Shown: positions 15,149 through 23,668 of the stretch, piece after piece | Layout: each line of letters opens with the position of its first letter | Position numbering within the stretch: the stretch's first letter is position 1 | DNA from: Burkholderiales bacterium | Lineage (GTDB): Bacteria > Pseudomonadota > Gammaproteobacteria > Burkholderiales > SG8-41 | Reading direction: 5' to 3' | DNA length: 64,000 nucleotides | NCBI GenBank assembly: GCA_020854035.1 | Contig: JADZGE010000014.1 | Location: forward strand, 1-64,000 | Position numbers and translations under genes: made by a program | The notes under the pieces: model-generated | The model's database searches: none | Seen by the model: the letters and a program-made list of their open reading frames with translations, nothing else | Told to the model about the DNA's origin: nothing

Positions 15149-17485
15149 ATGTCATCCGAACTGCTCACCGGTCTGAACGAACGGCAGCTCGAAGCCGTCA
15201 CGCTGCCACAACAGTCCGCATTGATCCTCGCGGGCGCGGGCAGCGGCAAGACGCGCGTGCTGACCACGCGCATCGCGTGGTTGATCCAGACCGGCCGGGT
15301 GAGTCCCGCGGGGCTCCTCGCGGTGACTTTCACCAACAAGGCCGCGCGCGAGATGCTGGCGCGCATCTCCGCCATGCTGCCGATCAATACGCGCGGCATG
15401 TGGGTCGGCACCTTCCACGGGCTCGCGAACCGGATGCTGCGGGCGCACCACCGGGAAGCGAACCTGCCGCAGCTCTTCCAGATTCTCGACACGCAGGACC
15501 AGCAGGCGCTCGTCAAGCGGCTCCTTAAGGGCCTGAACGTGGACGAGGAGCGCTTCCCGCCGCGCCAGGTGCAGTGGTTCATCGCAGCGAACAAGGAGGA
15601 GGGGCTGCGCCCCCGCGAGGTCGAGGCCCACGACGATTTCACCCGGCGGATGGTGGCGATCTACGCCGCCTACGACGAGCAGTGCCAGCGCGAGGGCGTG
15701 GTCGATTTCGCGGAGTTGCTGCTGCGTTCGTTCGAACTCCTCGCGCGGAGCGAACCGCTGCGCGCGCACTACCGCGCGCGCTTCCGGCACGTGCTGGTGG
15801 ACGAGTTCCAGGACACCAACCGGCTGCAGTATCGGTGGCTGAAGCTCCTGGCGCATGCTCCCGCCACCCCGGCGGGACGCGCCACCCCTCCCCAGGCTGG
15901 GGGGGAGGGTAGCGCGCCAGGCTTCGGGCAGCGGGAAGCGGGCGTGATTTTCGCCGTCGGCGACGACGATCAGTCGATCTACCGCTTCCGGGGGGCGTCC
16001 GCGCAGAACATGCAGGACCTCCAGCGCGACTTCGCGATCGAGCGGGTAATCAAGCTCGAGCAGAACTACCGCTCGCACGGCCACATCCTCGATGCCGCGA
16101 ATGCGCTGATCGGGCACAACCGCCGGCGCCTCGGGAAGAACCTGTGGACGGCCGAGACGCGGGGCGAGCCGCTGCGCGTCTACGAGGCGGCGACCGACGT
16201 CGAGGAAGCGGGATTCATCGTCGACGAAGTGAAGGCGCTGCACGCCGAGGGGACCGCCTTGAACGCGCTCGCGGTGCTCTATCGCTCGAACGCGCAGTCC
16301 CGGGTGCTGGAGCACGCCCTTTACGGCGCGTCGCTTCCCTACCGGGTGCACGGGGGGCTGCGCTTCTTCGAGCGGCAGGAGGTGAAGCACGCGCTCGCCT
16401 ACCTCCGGATGATCGCGAGCGAGGCCGACGATGGTGCGTTGACGCGGATCGTCAATTTCCCCGCGCGCGGCATCGGCGCCCGCACCGTGGAGCAGCTCGC
16501 AGGGCTCGCCAGGGAAAAGGGCGTGAGCCTCTGGGCCGCCGCGAAGGAGAAGGCGGCCGGCGGCGGGCGGAAGGCGGCGGGAACCGGCGGAGACGCCGCC
16601 CCGTCGCGCATCACCGATCACCCGTCACCCGCCAGGGGCCTTCCCGCCTTCGTCGCCCTGATCGAGGGCATGCGCGAGGCGACGCGCGAGCTGCCGCTGC
16701 CCGAGACCATACAGCACGTGATCGAAGCGTGCGGTCTCGCGGCGCATTACCGGGGGGAGCGCGAGGGGGCCGACCGGCTGGAGAACCTCGCCGAACTCGT
16801 GAACGCCGCGCTCGCCTTCGTCGCGGAGCGCGACGCGCAGCCGGCGGGCGAGGCCGCGGGGACGGACGAGCCGGACGAACTGACGGCATTTCTCGCCCAC
16901 GCCGCGCTGGAGGCCGGCGAGCACCAGGCGCGGGCCGGGACCGACGCGCTCCAGCTCATGACGGTGCACTCGGCGAAGGGACTCGAGTTTCACGGGGTAT
17001 TCGTGAGCGGGCTGGAGGAAGGGCTCTTTCCGCACGAGAACAGCCTGACCGAGGCCGACGGCATCGAAGAAGAGCGGCGCCTCATGTACGTCGCGTTGAC
17101 GCGGGCGCGCCGAAGGCTGTACCTCACCTGCGCGCAGAGCCGGATGCTGCATGGCCAGACGCGCTACGGCATTGCCTCGCGCTTCTTCCGCGAGATCCCC
17201 GAGCCGCTCATGCGGCGGGTGAATGCCGGCTTCGGCGCCCGGGTCTCCGCGGTGGCGTCCGGCGGCCCGCGGGCGCAACCATTGCAACCGCCCGCCTCCG
17301 GTTTCCGGTCCCCGGCGCCGGAATCGCCCTGGCGCGTCGGGCAGAGCGTGACCCATCCCCGGTTCGGCGCGGGCGTGATCGTGAACGCGGAAGGACGCGG
17401 AGCGGAGGCCCGCGTCCAGGTGAACTTCAGCCGCGCGGGCCTGAAGTGGCTGATGCTGGAATACGCCAACCTCGCTTCGGCCTGA
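15149..17485 (+). CDS. uvrD: UvrD/Rep-family ATP-dependent DNA helicase
   Basis: The 778-residue superfamily 1A helicase unwinds DNA 3' to 5' in repair. It has Walker A GAGSGKTR (29-36), TFTNKAAREM, the Walker B region VDEFQDTN, GDDDQSIYRFRGA (motif III), QNYRSHGHIL (motif IV), MTVHSAKGLEF (motif V) and VALTRARRRLYL (motif VI). The C-terminus carries the PcrA/UvrD-type tail VGQSVTHPRFGAGVIVN. Two segments look inserted relative to the family: about residues 236-266 (Pro/Gly/Ala-rich, between LLKLL and the GDDDQ motif) and about 469-496 (Gly/Ala-rich). Both are encoded by repeat-like DNA. The frame stays open, so the enzyme is probably intact. Confidence 0.93.
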   Translation: MSSELLTGLNERQLEAVTLPQQSALILAGAGSGKTRVLTTRIAWLIQTGRVSPAGLLAVTFTNKAAREMLARISAMLPINTRGMWVGTFHGLANRMLRAHHREANLPQLFQILDTQDQQALVKRLLKGLNVDEERFPPRQVQWFIAANKEEGLRPREVEAHDDFTRRMVAIYAAYDEQCQREGVVDFAELLLRSFELLARSEPLRAHYRARFRHVLVDEFQDTNRLQYRWLKLLAHAPATPAGRATPPQAGGEGSAPGFGQREAGVIFAVGDDDQSIYRFRGASAQNMQDLQRDFAIERVIKLEQNYRSHGHILDAANALIGHNRRRLGKNLWTAETRGEPLRVYEAATDVEEAGFIVDEVKALHAEGTALNALAVLYRSNAQSRVLEHALYGASLPYRVHGGLRFFERQEVKHALAYLRMIASEADDGALTRIVNFPARGIGARTVEQLAGLAREKGVSLWAAAKEKAAGGGRKAAGTGGDAAPSRITDHPSPARGLPAFVALIEGMREATRELPLPETIQHVIEACGLAAHYRGEREGADRLENLAELVNAALAFVAERDAQPAGEAAGTDEPDELTAFLAHAALEAGEHQARAGTDALQLMTVHSAKGLEFHGVFVSGLEEGLFPHENSLTEADGIEEERRLMYVALTRARRRLYLTCAQSRMLHGQTRYGIASRFFREIPEPLMRRVNAGFGARVSAVASGGPRAQPLQPPASGFRSPAPESPWRVGQSVTHPRFGAGVIVNAEGRGAEARVQVNFSRAGLKWLMLEYANLASA
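15854..15946. repeat. Repeat-like insert inside uvrD
   Basis: This stretch contains a GC-rich inverted repeat (ACCCCTCCCC...GGGGGGGAGGGT around 15884-15910) flanked by GGCGGGACGCGCC and GGTAGCGCGCC. It resembles intergenic palindromic repeats of betaproteobacteria rather than helicase coding sequence. It encodes a low-complexity Ala/Pro/Gly segment just before the conserved GDDDQSIY motif and keeps the frame. Confidence 0.55.
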
Positions 17486-17505
17486 CGCTGCGTCCGGAAG
17501 GCTGG

Positions 17506-17604
17506 ATTGGCCGCAGAGGCGCCGAGGCCGCGGAGGAACGACGAATGATCGGGCCGGAAGCAGTTCGCCGCCCGATCTCCGCGGTCTCCGCGCCTCCGTG
17601 GCGG
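17506..17604. repeat. Dispersed palindromic repeat, copy D
   Basis: The left arm is ATTGGCCGCAGAGGCGCCGA and the right arm GCGGTCTCCGCGCCTCCGTG. The copy sits between the convergent uvrD and membrane-protein genes, as copy A does between its convergent pair. The rest of 17486-17619 holds no gene. Confidence 0.7.
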
Positions 17605-17619
17605 TACCGCACCGAGGGG

Positions 17620-18429
17620 CTACTGCGCCTCGCCGGGCGCGGGCGCCCCGGGCACCGCTTCGCCGGCGGAGCGGAAGATGTCCCGGTAGCTCGCGTAGAT
17701 CGAGGGGACCAGCACCGGCGCCATCAGCCACAACCCGAGGTCGAACTCGCGAAAGCGGATGCCGATCGGCACCAGCACGATCAGCGCCGCGAGCAGCACG
17801 AGCGAGTAGACGAGCATCGGCAGCGTGTTCTTCACGCACGCGATAAGACTCAGCTTCAGCGCGGCGAGCGGCTTCACGTCGTCGAAATAGGCGAGTAGCG
17901 GCGCGAACCACAGCGCCATGAGGAGCGGCAGCGACAGCGCGGCGCCGATCAGCGCCGCCTTCGCGACCGTGACCGAAGCCGCCTGCATTTCGCCGGCGAC
18001 GCGCGGGGATATCTCCGGGTTTGCCGCGAGCGCTCTTGCCATCTGGGTCATCGCGTCGCCACCGATCGCCGCGATGACCATCAGGATGACGATGTTGCCG
18101 ACCAGCGAAATTCCGCCGATGGTGACGAGGTTCCCGGCGTTCCTGCGGAATCCCTGGAGAAGGTGCGTGACCTTCAACCGCTGTCCGTCCGCGAGCGAGC
18201 GGCAGCCGTCCATGAGGCCCGCCATGAACACCGGCATGAGCAGCATGACGAGGACGGAGAACACGGCCGCGAGCGCCATGACCGGAAAACCGGCGAGCAC
18301 CTTCTTGGCGACGAACAGCATCGCGAGAAGAAGCAGCCACTGGAGCGGGCTCCTCAGGAAGAGCAGGAACCCGGCGACGATCCACGCCCAGCCCCGCGCC
18401 GGCGCCACGGTTCGAATTTGCAGTTCCAT
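17620..18429 (-). CDS. Inner-membrane protein of the BPSS1780 type
   Basis: The 269-residue integral membrane protein begins MELQIRTVAPARGWAWIVAG, the typical opening of a betaproteobacterial family annotated as BPSS1780 family. About six hydrophobic segments follow (near 17-32, 33-56, 60-80, 105-130, 160-190 and 205-260). A conserved-looking GCRSLADGQRLKVTHLLQGF loop lies after the second pair. The function is not known. The ATG at 18429 was preferred over an upstream start because it begins at the family N-terminus. It lies downstream of thrB on the same strand with a 66-nt gap. Confidence 0.8.
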   Translation of the reverse strand: MELQIRTVAPARGWAWIVAGFLLFLRSPLQWLLLLAMLFVAKKVLAGFPVMALAAVFSVLVMLLMPVFMAGLMDGCRSLADGQRLKVTHLLQGFRRNAGNLVTIGGISLVGNIVILMVIAAIGGDAMTQMARALAANPEISPRVAGEMQAASVTVAKAALIGAALSLPLLMALWFAPLLAYFDDVKPLAALKLSLIACVKNTLPMLVYSLVLLAALIVLVPIGIRFREFDLGLWLMAPVLVPSIYASYRDIFRSAGEAVPGAPAPGEAQ

Positions 18430-18495
18430 CGGGACGTCGGTATCGGTGGTTGCGGCGGGCAAGCGGTGTCGGCGCGAGAGCAATTATAGCGGGGT

Positions 18496-19446
18496 TCAGA
18501 CCGGAAGCCGCGGCAACTCGCGCTCCCGCGCGATGTGCTGGCGCAGGATACGGCGGAAATGGTCCGGGTCCTTGGCGTGGGTAAGCTCGCCGGGTCGCGG
18601 CAGGTGGAAGTCGTAGAGCCGCGACACCCAGAAGCGCAGCGCGCCCGCCCGCAGCATCACCGGCCAGGCGCCCGCTTCCGCAGGGGTGAAGGGGCGCGCG
18701 GCGCGATACGCCTCGAGGAGGGCGCCCGCGCGGAAGGGGTCGAGCGCGCCCTCCTCGGCGAGGCACCAGTCGTTGACGGTGATCGCGACGTCGTAGAGCA
18801 GGGCGTCGGTGCAGGCGAAGTAGAAGTCGATGACGCCCGAGACGGCGCCGTCGAGAAAAAGCACGTTGTCGCGGAAGAGATCGGCGTGAATCGGGCCGCG
18901 CGGCAGACCGGGGTAGCGGCGGCGCCGCTGGTAACCGGCTTCCTCGCGCAGGAGCGCCGCATCCTCCGCCGGGAGAAAGGGCGACACCTCCGGCATGACC
19001 GCGGTCCACCAGCGAGGGCCCCGCGGGTTCTCCATGACGGCGCCGTAGGTGAGGCCGGCGCGGTGAATGCGCGCGAGGAGATCCCCGACGAGGCGGCAAT
19101 GACCGGCGTCGACGCGCTCCACGTCCGCGCCGGGCAGGAAGCTCACCAGCGCGGCCGGCTTGCCGTTCAGCGTGCCGAAGAGTTCGCCACCGTTACCCGG
19201 GATCGGCCGCGGGCAGGGTATGCCGCGCCCCGCGAGGTGGGCCATCAGCTCGAGGTAGAACGGCAGCTCGTGGTGCTTCAGCTTCTCGAACAGCGTGAGC
19301 ACGTAGCGGCCGCTCGTGGTGGTGACGAAATAGTTGGTGTTCTCGATGCCGGCGGTGATGCCCTTTAACTCGCGCAACCGACCGATCGAGTACCCGTCGA
19401 GCCAGCCGCCCAGTTGAGCGGGAGTGACGGTGGTGAATACGGACAT
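18496..19446 (-). CDS. thrB: Homoserine kinase (ThrB, aminoglycoside-phosphotransferase fold)
   Basis: The 316-residue enzyme phosphorylates homoserine in threonine synthesis. It belongs to the kinase-like family used by many proteobacteria, not the GHMP type. It opens MSVFTTVTPAQLGGWLDGYS, has GIENTNYFVTTTSGRYVLTL (33-52), the catalytic loop HADLFRDN (187-194) and the metal-binding Asp207 in GVIDFYFA. The ATG at 19446 is used because the upstream frame is repeat sequence. The thrB-DUF2782-polA neighbourhood is common in betaproteobacteria. Confidence 0.95.
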   Translation of the reverse strand: MSVFTTVTPAQLGGWLDGYSIGRLRELKGITAGIENTNYFVTTTSGRYVLTLFEKLKHHELPFYLELMAHLAGRGIPCPRPIPGNGGELFGTLNGKPAALVSFLPGADVERVDAGHCRLVGDLLARIHRAGLTYGAVMENPRGPRWWTAVMPEVSPFLPAEDAALLREEAGYQRRRRYPGLPRGPIHADLFRDNVLFLDGAVSGVIDFYFACTDALLYDVAITVNDWCLAEEGALDPFRAGALLEAYRAARPFTPAEAGAWPVMLRAGALRFWVSRLYDFHLPRPGELTHAKDPDHFRRILRQHIARERELPRLPV

Positions 19447-19500
19447 TCCGGTGAACGGCAGGCGGTGAATGGTGAATGGTGAATCGCAGCCCGGCCCGAC
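19447..19500. repeat. Degenerate 7-bp tandem repeat (GTGAATG type)
   Basis: The segment begins with GGTGAACGG and contains three successive GGTGAAT units (GGTGAATGGTGAATGGTGAA). It lies directly upstream of thrB, so it would be in the thrB leader if transcription starts further upstream. Confidence 0.55.
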
Positions 19501-19544
19501 GCTGCCCCTCAGCACTCACGATCTACCGTACGCCATTCGCCGTC

Positions 19545-19907
19545 TCAGAAGGTGAAGAGCAGCCACATCGGCGGGCGGATGTTGGCGCCGAGGTTGTCGT
19601 CCCGTACGAATTTTCCGTCGCCCAGCCGGTCGATCATGTAATAAGGCGCCCCGTGCGCCGGCGTGACCTTGATCATGTAGAGCCGGCCGGCGATGCGATA
19701 CTCCTCGACGGTGTCCGTGCCGCGTTTCAGGATGGTGACCTGGGGCTCGAGCGCGGGGTCGAGCTCGTAACCGGGCGGCGGCGGGGGCGGCTCCGGCACC
19801 GGTTGCAGGCCGGGCGGCTGCGCGGGCGGCTGCGACTGGGCGGCGGCGGGCACGGCGACCCAGGCAAGGAGCGCCGTGAGCAGCGCTCGCAAGACCGTAT
19901 TACTCAT
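19545..19907 (-). CDS. DUF2782 family protein
   Basis: The 120-residue secreted protein has a signal peptide (1-24, ending AAAQ) and a Pro-rich linker (about 25-47). A compact domain follows with VTILKRGTDTVEEYRIAGRL, YMIKVTPAHGAPYYMIDRLG and a C-terminal PPMWLLFTF. This is the DUF2782 pattern, a family of unknown function typically found next to polA or thrB in betaproteobacteria. The ATG at 19907 begins the signal peptide; the frame upstream has no hydrophobic start. It lies 98 nt upstream of thrB. Confidence 0.85.
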   Translation of the reverse strand: MSNTVLRALLTALLAWVAVPAAAQSQPPAQPPGLQPVPEPPPPPPGYELDPALEPQVTILKRGTDTVEEYRIAGRLYMIKVTPAHGAPYYMIDRLGDGKFVRDDNLGANIRPPMWLLFTF

Positions 19908-20014
19908 CGATCGACTACCCCCGCAGGCGCAACGCTCGCCGAGCAGGCGACGCACCCGCATGATCCCCGGACAGGGGGCATTATCGCCGTTTCGCGCCGG
20001 CAATGAAATAGCCA

Positions 20015-20743
20015 CTACAGGTTCAGCAACGCCTCGCGCTCGAGCGCCGAGGGCTCGAAGCCGCGGGTGCCGTAGTAGCGGAAGATCGCCTCGACCACCT
20101 CGCGGGGCTCGTCGTGGATCTGAAGGAGGTCGAGGTCACCGGCGTCGATCATGCCTTCGCGCACGAGGGTCTCCCGCATCCAGTCGAGCAGTCCCCGCCA
20201 GAAGGCGCCATGCACCAGGATGATCGGCATCCGGCGCGTCTTCCCGGTTTGCACCAGCGTCAGCGCCTCGAGCAGCTCGTCGAGCGTTCCGAACCCGCCG
20301 GGCAGCACGACCCACGCGGTGGCGAACTTGACGAACATGACCTTGCGCGCGAAGAAATGGCGGAAGCTCTGGCTGATGTCCTGGTAGGGGTTGGCGAGCT
20401 GCTCGTGCGGGAGCTGGATGTTCAGTCCGACGCTGGGACTGCGGCCCCGGTAGGCGCCCTTGTTCACCGCCTCCATGATGCCCGGGCCGCCGCCCGAGAT
20501 CACGCTGAATCCCGCCTCCGAGAGCTGGTGCGCGATGTCCTCGCCGAGCGCGTACCAAGGATGCTCGCGCGGCGTGCGCGCGCTGCCGAAGATGCTGACC
20601 GCCGGGCGGATCGCGCTCAGGCGCTCGGTCGCCTCGACGAATTCTGACATAATGCCGAACACCCGCCACGACTCGCGCGCGGAGCGGCTTCTCTCCGCGA
20701 GCTCGGGCGACATGGCGGCGGCGAGTTTGTTCTTCTCTCCCAT
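20015..20743 (-). CDS. LOG-family (lysine decarboxylase-like) nucleotide hydrolase
   Basis: The 242-residue Rossmann-fold protein carries SGGGPGIMEAVNKGA (83-97) and the family signature PGGFGTLDE (148-156). LOG proteins in plants, and several bacterial relatives, are phosphoribohydrolases that release cytokinin-type bases from nucleotide monophosphates. The start is uncertain. ATG 20743 overlaps the divergent polA start codon, and AAGG lies about 5 nt upstream. ATG 20713 or 20650 would shorten the N-terminal tail. The ESWRVFGIMSEFVEATERL segment seems conserved in betaproteobacterial members, which favours one of the two longer forms. Confidence 0.88.
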   Translation of the reverse strand: MGEKNKLAAAMSPELAERSRSARESWRVFGIMSEFVEATERLSAIRPAVSIFGSARTPREHPWYALGEDIAHQLSEAGFSVISGGGPGIMEAVNKGAYRGRSPSVGLNIQLPHEQLANPYQDISQSFRHFFARKVMFVKFATAWVVLPGGFGTLDELLEALTLVQTGKTRRMPIILVHGAFWRGLLDWMRETLVREGMIDAGDLDLLQIHDEPREVVEAIFRYYGTRGFEPSALEREALLNL

Positions 20744-23480
20744 GAAAACCTTGCTGCTCGTCGACGGCTCGTCGTACCTCTACCGGGCGTTTCACGCGTT
20801 GCCGGACCTGCGCAACAGCCGGGGCGAGCCGACCGGCGCGATACACGGTGTGCTCAACATGCTGCGGCGCCTGCAGCGCGAGACGCCGGCCGATTATATC
20901 GCCTGCGTTTTCGACGCAAAAGGCAGGACCTTCCGCGACGACGCGTACCCCGGGTACAAGGCCAACCGCGCGCCGATGCCCGACGAGCTCGGCGCGCAGA
21001 TCGCGCCCCTCAAGGACGCGATCGCGGCGATGGGCTGGCCGCTGATCGAGGTCGAGGGCGTCGAGGCGGACGATGTCATCGGCACGCTCGCCACGCGGGC
21101 CGCGGCGGCGGGCATGCGCGTCGTCATCTCCACCGGCGACAAGGACCTCGCGCAGCTCGTCACGCCCCGCGTGAAACTCGTCAACACGATGTCGAACGAG
21201 GTCCTGGACGAAGCGGGCGTCGGCCGGAAGTTCGGCGTTCCCCCGGAGCGCATCGTCGATTACCTCACGCTCGTCGGCGACAGCGTGGACAACGTGCCCG
21301 GCGTCGAGAAGGTGGGCCCGAAGACGGCCGTCAAGTGGCTCTCCCGGTACGGCTCGCTCGATGCGATCATCGACCGCGCGGCGGAGATCGGCGGTGTCGT
21401 CGGGGAGAATCTGCGCAAGGCCCGCGACTGGCTGCCGAAGGCGCGCGAGCTCCTCACCATACGCCGCGACGTGCCGCTCGCGCAGCACGTGGAAGAGCTC
21501 GCCCCGCGCGTGCCCGATGCGGGCCGCATCGCGGAGCTCTTCGACCGGCTGGAACTCCGGACGCTCAGGCGCGAGCTGCTGAACGGGCTCGCGGCGGGCG
21601 CAGCAGAGGAAGCGGCTCCGCCGCGCGGCTCCGGCATGGCGCCGGCCCCGGCGCTCGCCGGCGCGGATCACACTCGGCGCAGCTACGAGACGATCGTCAC
21701 CGAGGCGCAACTCTCCGGCTGGATCGAGCGGCTCGAGCGCGCCGGGCTCGCCGCCTTCGATACGGAGACGACGAGCCTCGACCCGATGCAGGCGCGGCTC
21801 GTCGGTCTTTCCTTCGCGGTGGAGCCCGGCCGCGCGGCGTATGTCCCGCTCGCCCATCGCTACGCCGGGGCGCCGGAGCAGCTCGCGCCCGGGCGCGTGC
21901 TCGAGCGGCTCAAGCCGTGGCTCGCGAGCGAGGCGCGCGCCAAGGTCTGCCAGAACGCGAAGTACGACATGCACGTGCTGGCGAATCACGGCGTCGCGCT
22001 TGCCGGCGTGCGCCACGACACGCTCATCGAGTCCTACCTGCTGGAGAGCCACCGCGCGCACGACATGGACAGCCTCGCGGCGCGCCACCTGTCGCTGAAG
22101 ACGATCACCTACGACGAGGTGACCGGCAAGGGCGCCTCGCGCATTGCGTTCGACCAGGTGAGCGTCGAGCGCGCCACGGAGTACGCGGCCGAGGACGCGG
22201 ACGTGACGCTCCGGCTCCACCACGCGCTCTACCCGCGGCTCGAATCGGAGGAGAAGCTCGAACGCCTCTACCGCGAGATCGAGATGCCCGTCCTGCGCGT
22301 GCTCCAGGCGATGGAGCGGCACGGGGTGCTGCTCGACGTGGCGCTCCTCGCCGAGCTCTCGCGCTTCTTCGGCGCGAAGATGGCGGAGGTCGAGGCGCGC
22401 GCGCACGCGGAAGCCGGACAGCCGTTCAACCTCAACTCGCCGCGCCAGATCCAGGAGCTGCTCTTCGAGCGCAAGGGACTGCCCGTCATCAAGAAGACGC
22501 CGGGCGGCACGCCCTCGACCGACGAGGACGTGCTCGCCGAACTCGCGCTCGATCACCCGCTGCCGAAGCTGATCCTCGAGTACCGGGGACTCTCCAAGCT
22601 CAAGTCCACCTACACCGACAAGCTGCCCGCGATGATCAATCCCGCCACCGGCCGCGTGCACACCAACTACGGGCAGGCGGTCGCGGTGACGGGTCGGCTC
22701 GCATCGAACGATCCGAACCTGCAGAACATACCGATCCGCACGGCGGAGGGCCGGCGCATCCGGGAGGCGTTCGTCGCGCCGGCCGGCGCCGCGATCGTCT
22801 CCGCCGACTATTCGCAGATCGAGCTGCGGATCATGGCGCATCTCTCGCGGGACGCGCGCCTGCTCGAGGCGTTCGCGGCGGGCGAGGACATCCACCGGGC
22901 GACCGCGGCGGAGCTCTTCGGCGCCCTTCCGGCGGCGGTCGGCGCGGAGCAGCGGCGCACCGCGAAGGTCATCAACTTCGGGTTGATCTACGGCATGTCG
23001 GCATTCGGGCTCGCGCGCGAGCTCGGGCTCGCGCGCGGCGCCGCCCAGCAGTACATGGAGCGGTATTTCGCGCGCTACCCGGGGGTGAAGCGCTACATGG
23101 ACGAAACCCGCGCGCGTGCGCGCGAGCAGGGCTGCGTCGAGACCGTGTTCGGGCGGCGGCTCTGGCTGCCCGAGATCGCGAGCGGCGCGCCGGCGCGCCG
23201 CCAGGCCGCCGAACGCGCGGCGATCAACGCGCCGATGCAGGGCACCGCCGCCGATCTCATCAAGATGGCGATGATCGCCGTCGCGCGCGGGCTCGAGCGG
23301 GAGCGGCTCGGCGCGCGGCTCGTGATGCAGGTACACGACGAGCTGGTGCTGGAAGTGCCGGTGGCGGAACTGGAGGCGGTCAGGTGCGCGCTGCCGGAGC
23401 TGATGGCAGGCGTCGCGCGCCTCGCCGTTCCCCTCGTCGTGGACGTGGGGGCGGGGCCGAACTGGGAAAAGGCGCACTAG
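20742..23480 (+). CDS. polA: DNA polymerase I
   Basis: The 912-residue three-domain enzyme fills gaps and removes RNA primers. Residues 1-290 form the 5' nuclease (MKTLLLVDGSSYLYRAFHAL, then GDKDLAQLV). About 310-500 form the 3'-5' exonuclease domain with AAFDTETTSLDPMQARLVGL retaining the DxE pair. The rest is the polymerase domain with DYSQIELRIMAHLS (motif A), KVINFGLIYGMSAFGLA (motif B) and MQVHDELVLEV (motif C). All catalytic acids are present. The start ATG shares bases with the divergent LOG gene start (CATG at 20741-20744), and no good ribosome binding site is visible. Confidence 0.98.
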   Translation: MKTLLLVDGSSYLYRAFHALPDLRNSRGEPTGAIHGVLNMLRRLQRETPADYIACVFDAKGRTFRDDAYPGYKANRAPMPDELGAQIAPLKDAIAAMGWPLIEVEGVEADDVIGTLATRAAAAGMRVVISTGDKDLAQLVTPRVKLVNTMSNEVLDEAGVGRKFGVPPERIVDYLTLVGDSVDNVPGVEKVGPKTAVKWLSRYGSLDAIIDRAAEIGGVVGENLRKARDWLPKARELLTIRRDVPLAQHVEELAPRVPDAGRIAELFDRLELRTLRRELLNGLAAGAAEEAAPPRGSGMAPAPALAGADHTRRSYETIVTEAQLSGWIERLERAGLAAFDTETTSLDPMQARLVGLSFAVEPGRAAYVPLAHRYAGAPEQLAPGRVLERLKPWLASEARAKVCQNAKYDMHVLANHGVALAGVRHDTLIESYLLESHRAHDMDSLAARHLSLKTITYDEVTGKGASRIAFDQVSVERATEYAAEDADVTLRLHHALYPRLESEEKLERLYREIEMPVLRVLQAMERHGVLLDVALLAELSRFFGAKMAEVEARAHAEAGQPFNLNSPRQIQELLFERKGLPVIKKTPGGTPSTDEDVLAELALDHPLPKLILEYRGLSKLKSTYTDKLPAMINPATGRVHTNYGQAVAVTGRLASNDPNLQNIPIRTAEGRRIREAFVAPAGAAIVSADYSQIELRIMAHLSRDARLLEAFAAGEDIHRATAAELFGALPAAVGAEQRRTAKVINFGLIYGMSAFGLARELGLARGAAQQYMERYFARYPGVKRYMDETRARAREQGCVETVFGRRLWLPEIASGAPARRQAAERAAINAPMQGTAADLIKMAMIAVARGLERERLGARLVMQVHDELVLEVPVAELEAVRCALPELMAGVARLAVPLVVDVGAGPNWEKAH

Positions 23481-23668
23481 CGTGCGCAGGCGACACTCGC
23501 CAACGGACCACGCGGAAGGTCGTGGAAGGATTGCCGGGACGGACGTGGTGCGAGTCTCGAATCGCGTCACCGGGTGGCCGGCCGCGCCTAGCGCCCCGCG
23601 CGGGCGAGGCTCCCCGCCCCAACGTCGCGTGTGTTTCCGTGATCCCGTGGCCGGAGTTTCGAGCCTGC

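Noticed and set aside
20136..23570. 1144-residue minus-strand frame opposite polA
   Set aside because: polA is certain on the plus strand; the antisense frame is Arg/His/Asp-biased and has no domain I can see.
23481..23668. tRNA or small RNA gene in the polA-methyltransferase gap
   Set aside because: I found no cloverleaf, no CCA end and no convincing stem-loop with a T-run.
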